From Candidatus Nomurabacteria bacterium (GTDB lineage Bacteria > Patescibacteriota > Minisyncoccia > Phycocordibacterales > PALSA-1337), in assembly GCA_943355185.1 (NCBI GenBank), contig CALREM010000014.1, forward strand, positions 1-6,628: a DNA stretch of 6,628 nt, in the 5' to 3' direction. The translations under genes were made by a program, and so were the position numbers. Positions 5,203 through 6,628 of the stretch are shown piece after piece. Positions within the stretch are counted from its first letter, which is position 1; every line of letters starts with the position of its first letter. The notes under the pieces were generated by a model. It was not told the origin of the DNA, did no database searches, and worked only from the letters and a program-made list of their open reading frames with translations.

Positions 5203-5310
5203 AGAATGAGTACATATACATATTTTTCGTTCAAAACCGAAATAATGTGGTAAGCCACGTTCAAGAAAACATTTTGTTTTGAACGAAAAATATGTATATG
5301 TACTCATTCT
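5203..5310. repeat. Perfect 35-bp inverted repeat with 38-nt loop upstream of dnaB
   Basis: The left arm (5203-5237, starting AGAATGAGTACATATACATA) is an exact reverse complement of the right arm (5276-5310). Outside the arms, GGTT (5196-5199) and AACC (5313-5316) can extend the stem after a 3/2-nt bulge. The loop holds a small hairpin (ATGTGG 5245-5250 with CCACGT 5255-5260). It also has an imperfect third copy of the inner arm end: CGTTCAAGAAAAC (5258-5270) against CGTTCAAAAC. The arms are AT-rich and lack a terminator T-run. The element encodes nothing convincing and lies between the starts of dnaB (-) and the small coiled-coil gene (+). It could be a MITE-like element, a large operator, or a structured RNA. 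I see no clear target-site duplication. An assembly fold-back cannot be excluded. Confidence 0.9.
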
Positions 5311-5384
5311 CAAACCAATTTAGAATCTTTCTTCGGTGTTTCTTGAGACTTTCTTGATATGGATTTTATCTCGGTCCTGTACAG

Positions 5385-5412
5385 TTGATCCATTAGCAGT
5401 AAAAAATAAAAT
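5385..5412 (+). promoter_or_regulatory. Candidate promoter of the small coiled-coil gene
   Basis: TTGATC (5385-5390), a 16-nt spacer and TAAAAT (5407-5412) resemble a sigma-70 promoter. However, the -10 hexamer ends only 2 nt before the ATG at 5415, so the start point would fall inside the annotated start codon region. Either an upstream promoter is used (for example TTGAGA 5344-5349 with TTATCT 5366-5371, spacer 16), or the match is chance in AT-rich DNA. No Shine-Dalgarno site precedes the ATG. Confidence 0.25.
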
Positions 5413-5414
5413 AT

Positions 5415-5675
5415 ATGTCACTTGAACACAAAGATGTTGAACTTATCGAACGAATTATTTACAAAAATGGTGATGACGTAGCCGTCTCCATTGCACGCAG
5501 CTTCGAAAGACTTGAAGAACGGATAGATAGTGCCGAATCCCGCATTTACTCACGACTTTCTGACATTGAAGACAAGATCGAAGCCACTCGTCAGGATTTT
5601 GCTGATGAGATGAACGAAGTAAAAGGGGAGATCCGAGATTTTGTGAGAGTGAGGGAACGGGCGGAGTATAACTAG
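5415..5675 (+). CDS. Small coiled-coil protein, function unknown
   Basis: The 86-residue product is highly charged and has no signal peptide or membrane segment. After a short N-terminal part (MSLEHKDVELIERII), residues 30-77 show a continuous 3-4 spacing of hydrophobic positions (L33, I37, A40, I44, L48, I51, I55, F62, M66, V69, I73, F76) with E/R/K/D between them. This is a long coiled coil with two stutters. Short proteins of this look are common as hypotheticals in CPR genomes; I cannot name a family or role. No Shine-Dalgarno site precedes the ATG, so the start is less certain, though no other good start is near. Its TAG stop (5673-5675) abuts the TAA stop of cysS on the other strand with no base between. 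Confidence 0.8.
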   Translation: MSLEHKDVELIERIIYKNGDDVAVSIARSFERLEERIDSAESRIYSRLSDIEDKIEATRQDFADEMNEVKGEIRDFVRVRERAEYN

Positions 5676-6628
5676 TTATTCCTCAGTTATTTTCACTCCA
5701 GTCTCAGTATCAGTCAGAATAAAACCACGAGCCTCGATCTCGCCACGGAGAGCATCGGCCTTGACCCAATCTTTTTGTGCGCGAGCTTCTTCACGGGCTT
5801 CAGAGAGGGCATGGATCTCTGCGGGTATCACTGGTGACGGTTCATCATGAAGGGAAGGGATAGAAGCTAGTTGGAGTCCAAAGACAGTATCAAAATCGAG
5901 CAAGGTCGCTTTTTTGTCGGCATCCGATACAGATGAATCTTTGATCAGTTCCCACATGAGAGCAATAGCTTGAGGCATATCCAGATCATCGTTAATAAAT
6001 GTTTGGAATCGAGAGGTGTATGAAGATACCACTTTGCCTCCATCAGGATAGTTACCAAAAGTCGTCAGTAATCGAATCAAAGCACTTTGTGCACCGCGTA
6101 CTGCTTCGTAACTAAAATCAACCGGTGAACGATAGTGGGCGGTCAGTAACCAATAGCGATAGGTAATAGGGGATATCGTTTCTTCGAGTAAGGTATCAAG
6201 GGTAATGAATGAACCACTGGATTTGGCCATCTTGGCATTTTCCAAACGGATAAATTCGTTGTGCATCCAATAGTGAGCCAAGGGTTCATTGTAGGCAGTT
6301 TCTGATTGAGCAATCTCATTGTTGTGGTGAGTTGGAATATGATCGATACCACCGGTATGAATATCAAACGGTTGACCCAAATATTCTCGAGACATGGCTG
6401 AACATTCGATATGCCAGCCAGGAAACCCTTTGCCCCATGGACTTTCCCATCCCAGAGTAGAGTTGAATTTCCAAAGAGCAAAATCGATCGGGTTACGTTT
6501 TTCGGGATTGGCATGAACGCGACTACCTTCACGAAGGGAATTGATCTTGATATTACCGAGCTTACCGTAGGTAGGGAATTTTGAAGTATCAAAATAGATC
6601 CCATCACCGGTGGTGTAGGCAATCTCTT
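5676..6628 (-). CDS. cysS: Cysteine--tRNA ligase, 5' end outside the window
   Basis: CysRS charges tRNA-Cys with cysteine using ATP. The visible frame gives 316 residues and runs open to the window edge, so the ATG at 6395 is internal. Roughly the first 150 residues (Rossmann fold N-terminus, HIGH motif and first zinc cysteine) are missing. Visible are KRNPIDFALWK, then GFPGWHIECSAM with the zinc ligand C75, and FDIHTGGIDHIPTHHNNE with H100 and E104 as the other zinc ligands. The spacing is the same as in the E. coli enzyme (C209, H234, E238). The KMSKS loop reads KMAKS (132-136). The C-terminal end ARAQKDWVKADALRGEIEARG with a final GVKITEE is the usual CysRS ending (quoted in parts: KDWVKADALR). 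The nearby WMHNEFIRL also fits. No terminator is seen after the stop, which touches the convergent small gene. Confidence 0.95.
   Translation of the reverse strand, partial: EIAYTTGDGIYFDTSKFPTYGKLGNIKINSLREGSRVHANPEKRNPIDFALWKFNSTLGWESPWGKGFPGWHIECSAMSREYLGQPFDIHTGGIDHIPTHHNNEIAQSETAYNEPLAHYWMHNEFIRLENAKMAKSSGSFITLDTLLEETISPITYRYWLLTAHYRSPVDFSYEAVRGAQSALIRLLTTFGNYPDGGKVVSSYTSRFQTFINDDLDMPQAIALMWELIKDSSVSDADKKATLLDFDTVFGLQLASIPSLHDEPSPVIPAEIHALSEAREEARAQKDWVKADALRGEIEARGFILTDTETGVKITEE

Noticed and set aside
5203..5310. CRISPR repeat, attC site or intrinsic terminator
   Set aside because: Only one inverted pair with no direct-repeat array or spacers, no integron core sites next to it, and no T-run after a GC-rich stem.
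5128..5313. Short open frames on both strands across the inverted repeat
   Set aside because: They follow the palindrome and have no start signals or recognisable protein character.
6143..6622. 159-codon minus-strand open frame at the right edge
   Set aside because: It is an out-of-frame shadow of cysS; the cysS frame shows catalytic and zinc-binding motifs throughout the same DNA.

Overview
This 6.6 kb window looks like chromosomal DNA of a Candidate Phyla Radiation bacterium (Patescibacteria, probably one of the Parcubacteria lineages). That is an inference from protein style. The cysS and recR sequences carry wording I associate with CPR proteins (for example the GGIDHIPTHHNNE stretch in CysS and FPGIGPRQARRF in RecR). 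The L21 gene stands alone without rpmA, Shine-Dalgarno sites are sparse, and a GC-rich palindrome of a type I associate with CPR contigs is present. No rRNA or other phylogenetic marker is here to settle it.

Layout, left to right. rmuC (46-1143, +) encodes a membrane-anchored nuclease-like protein. Next come a hairpin, the palindromic repeat and a minus-strand terminator (1146-1238). A broken minus-strand gene follows (1282-1969) for a secreted protein with a VPDSG/PEP-CTERM type C-terminal tail; its signal peptide lies in a different frame from the mature part. An unrecognised 131-residue minus-strand gene (2163-2558) has its own promoter, Shine-Dalgarno site and strong terminator. rplU (2731-3051, +) converges on recR (3088-3699, -) across a shared bidirectional terminator. 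recR lies 41 nt behind dnaB (3741-5123, -), and the two are probably one transcription unit. The 291-bp region upstream of dnaB holds a perfect 35-bp inverted repeat (5203-5310) and leads rightward into a small coiled-coil gene (5415-5675, +). That gene's stop codon directly abuts the stop codon of cysS (5676 to the window edge, -), whose 5' end is outside the window.

Functionally this is mostly housekeeping: replication (DnaB), recombinational repair (RecR, RmuC), translation (L21, CysRS). It also holds an accessory surface-protein remnant and two small uncharacterised proteins. I found no CRISPR array, transposase, tRNA, toxin-antitoxin pair or defence operon. The items most worth a second look are the long inverted repeat next to dnaB, the frameshifted CTERM gene, the strong ribosome-binding site that seems to serve a 7-codon leader ORF ending 2 nt before recR, and -10-like hexamers placed so that rmuC and dnaB could be leaderless. 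None of these proves a new system.
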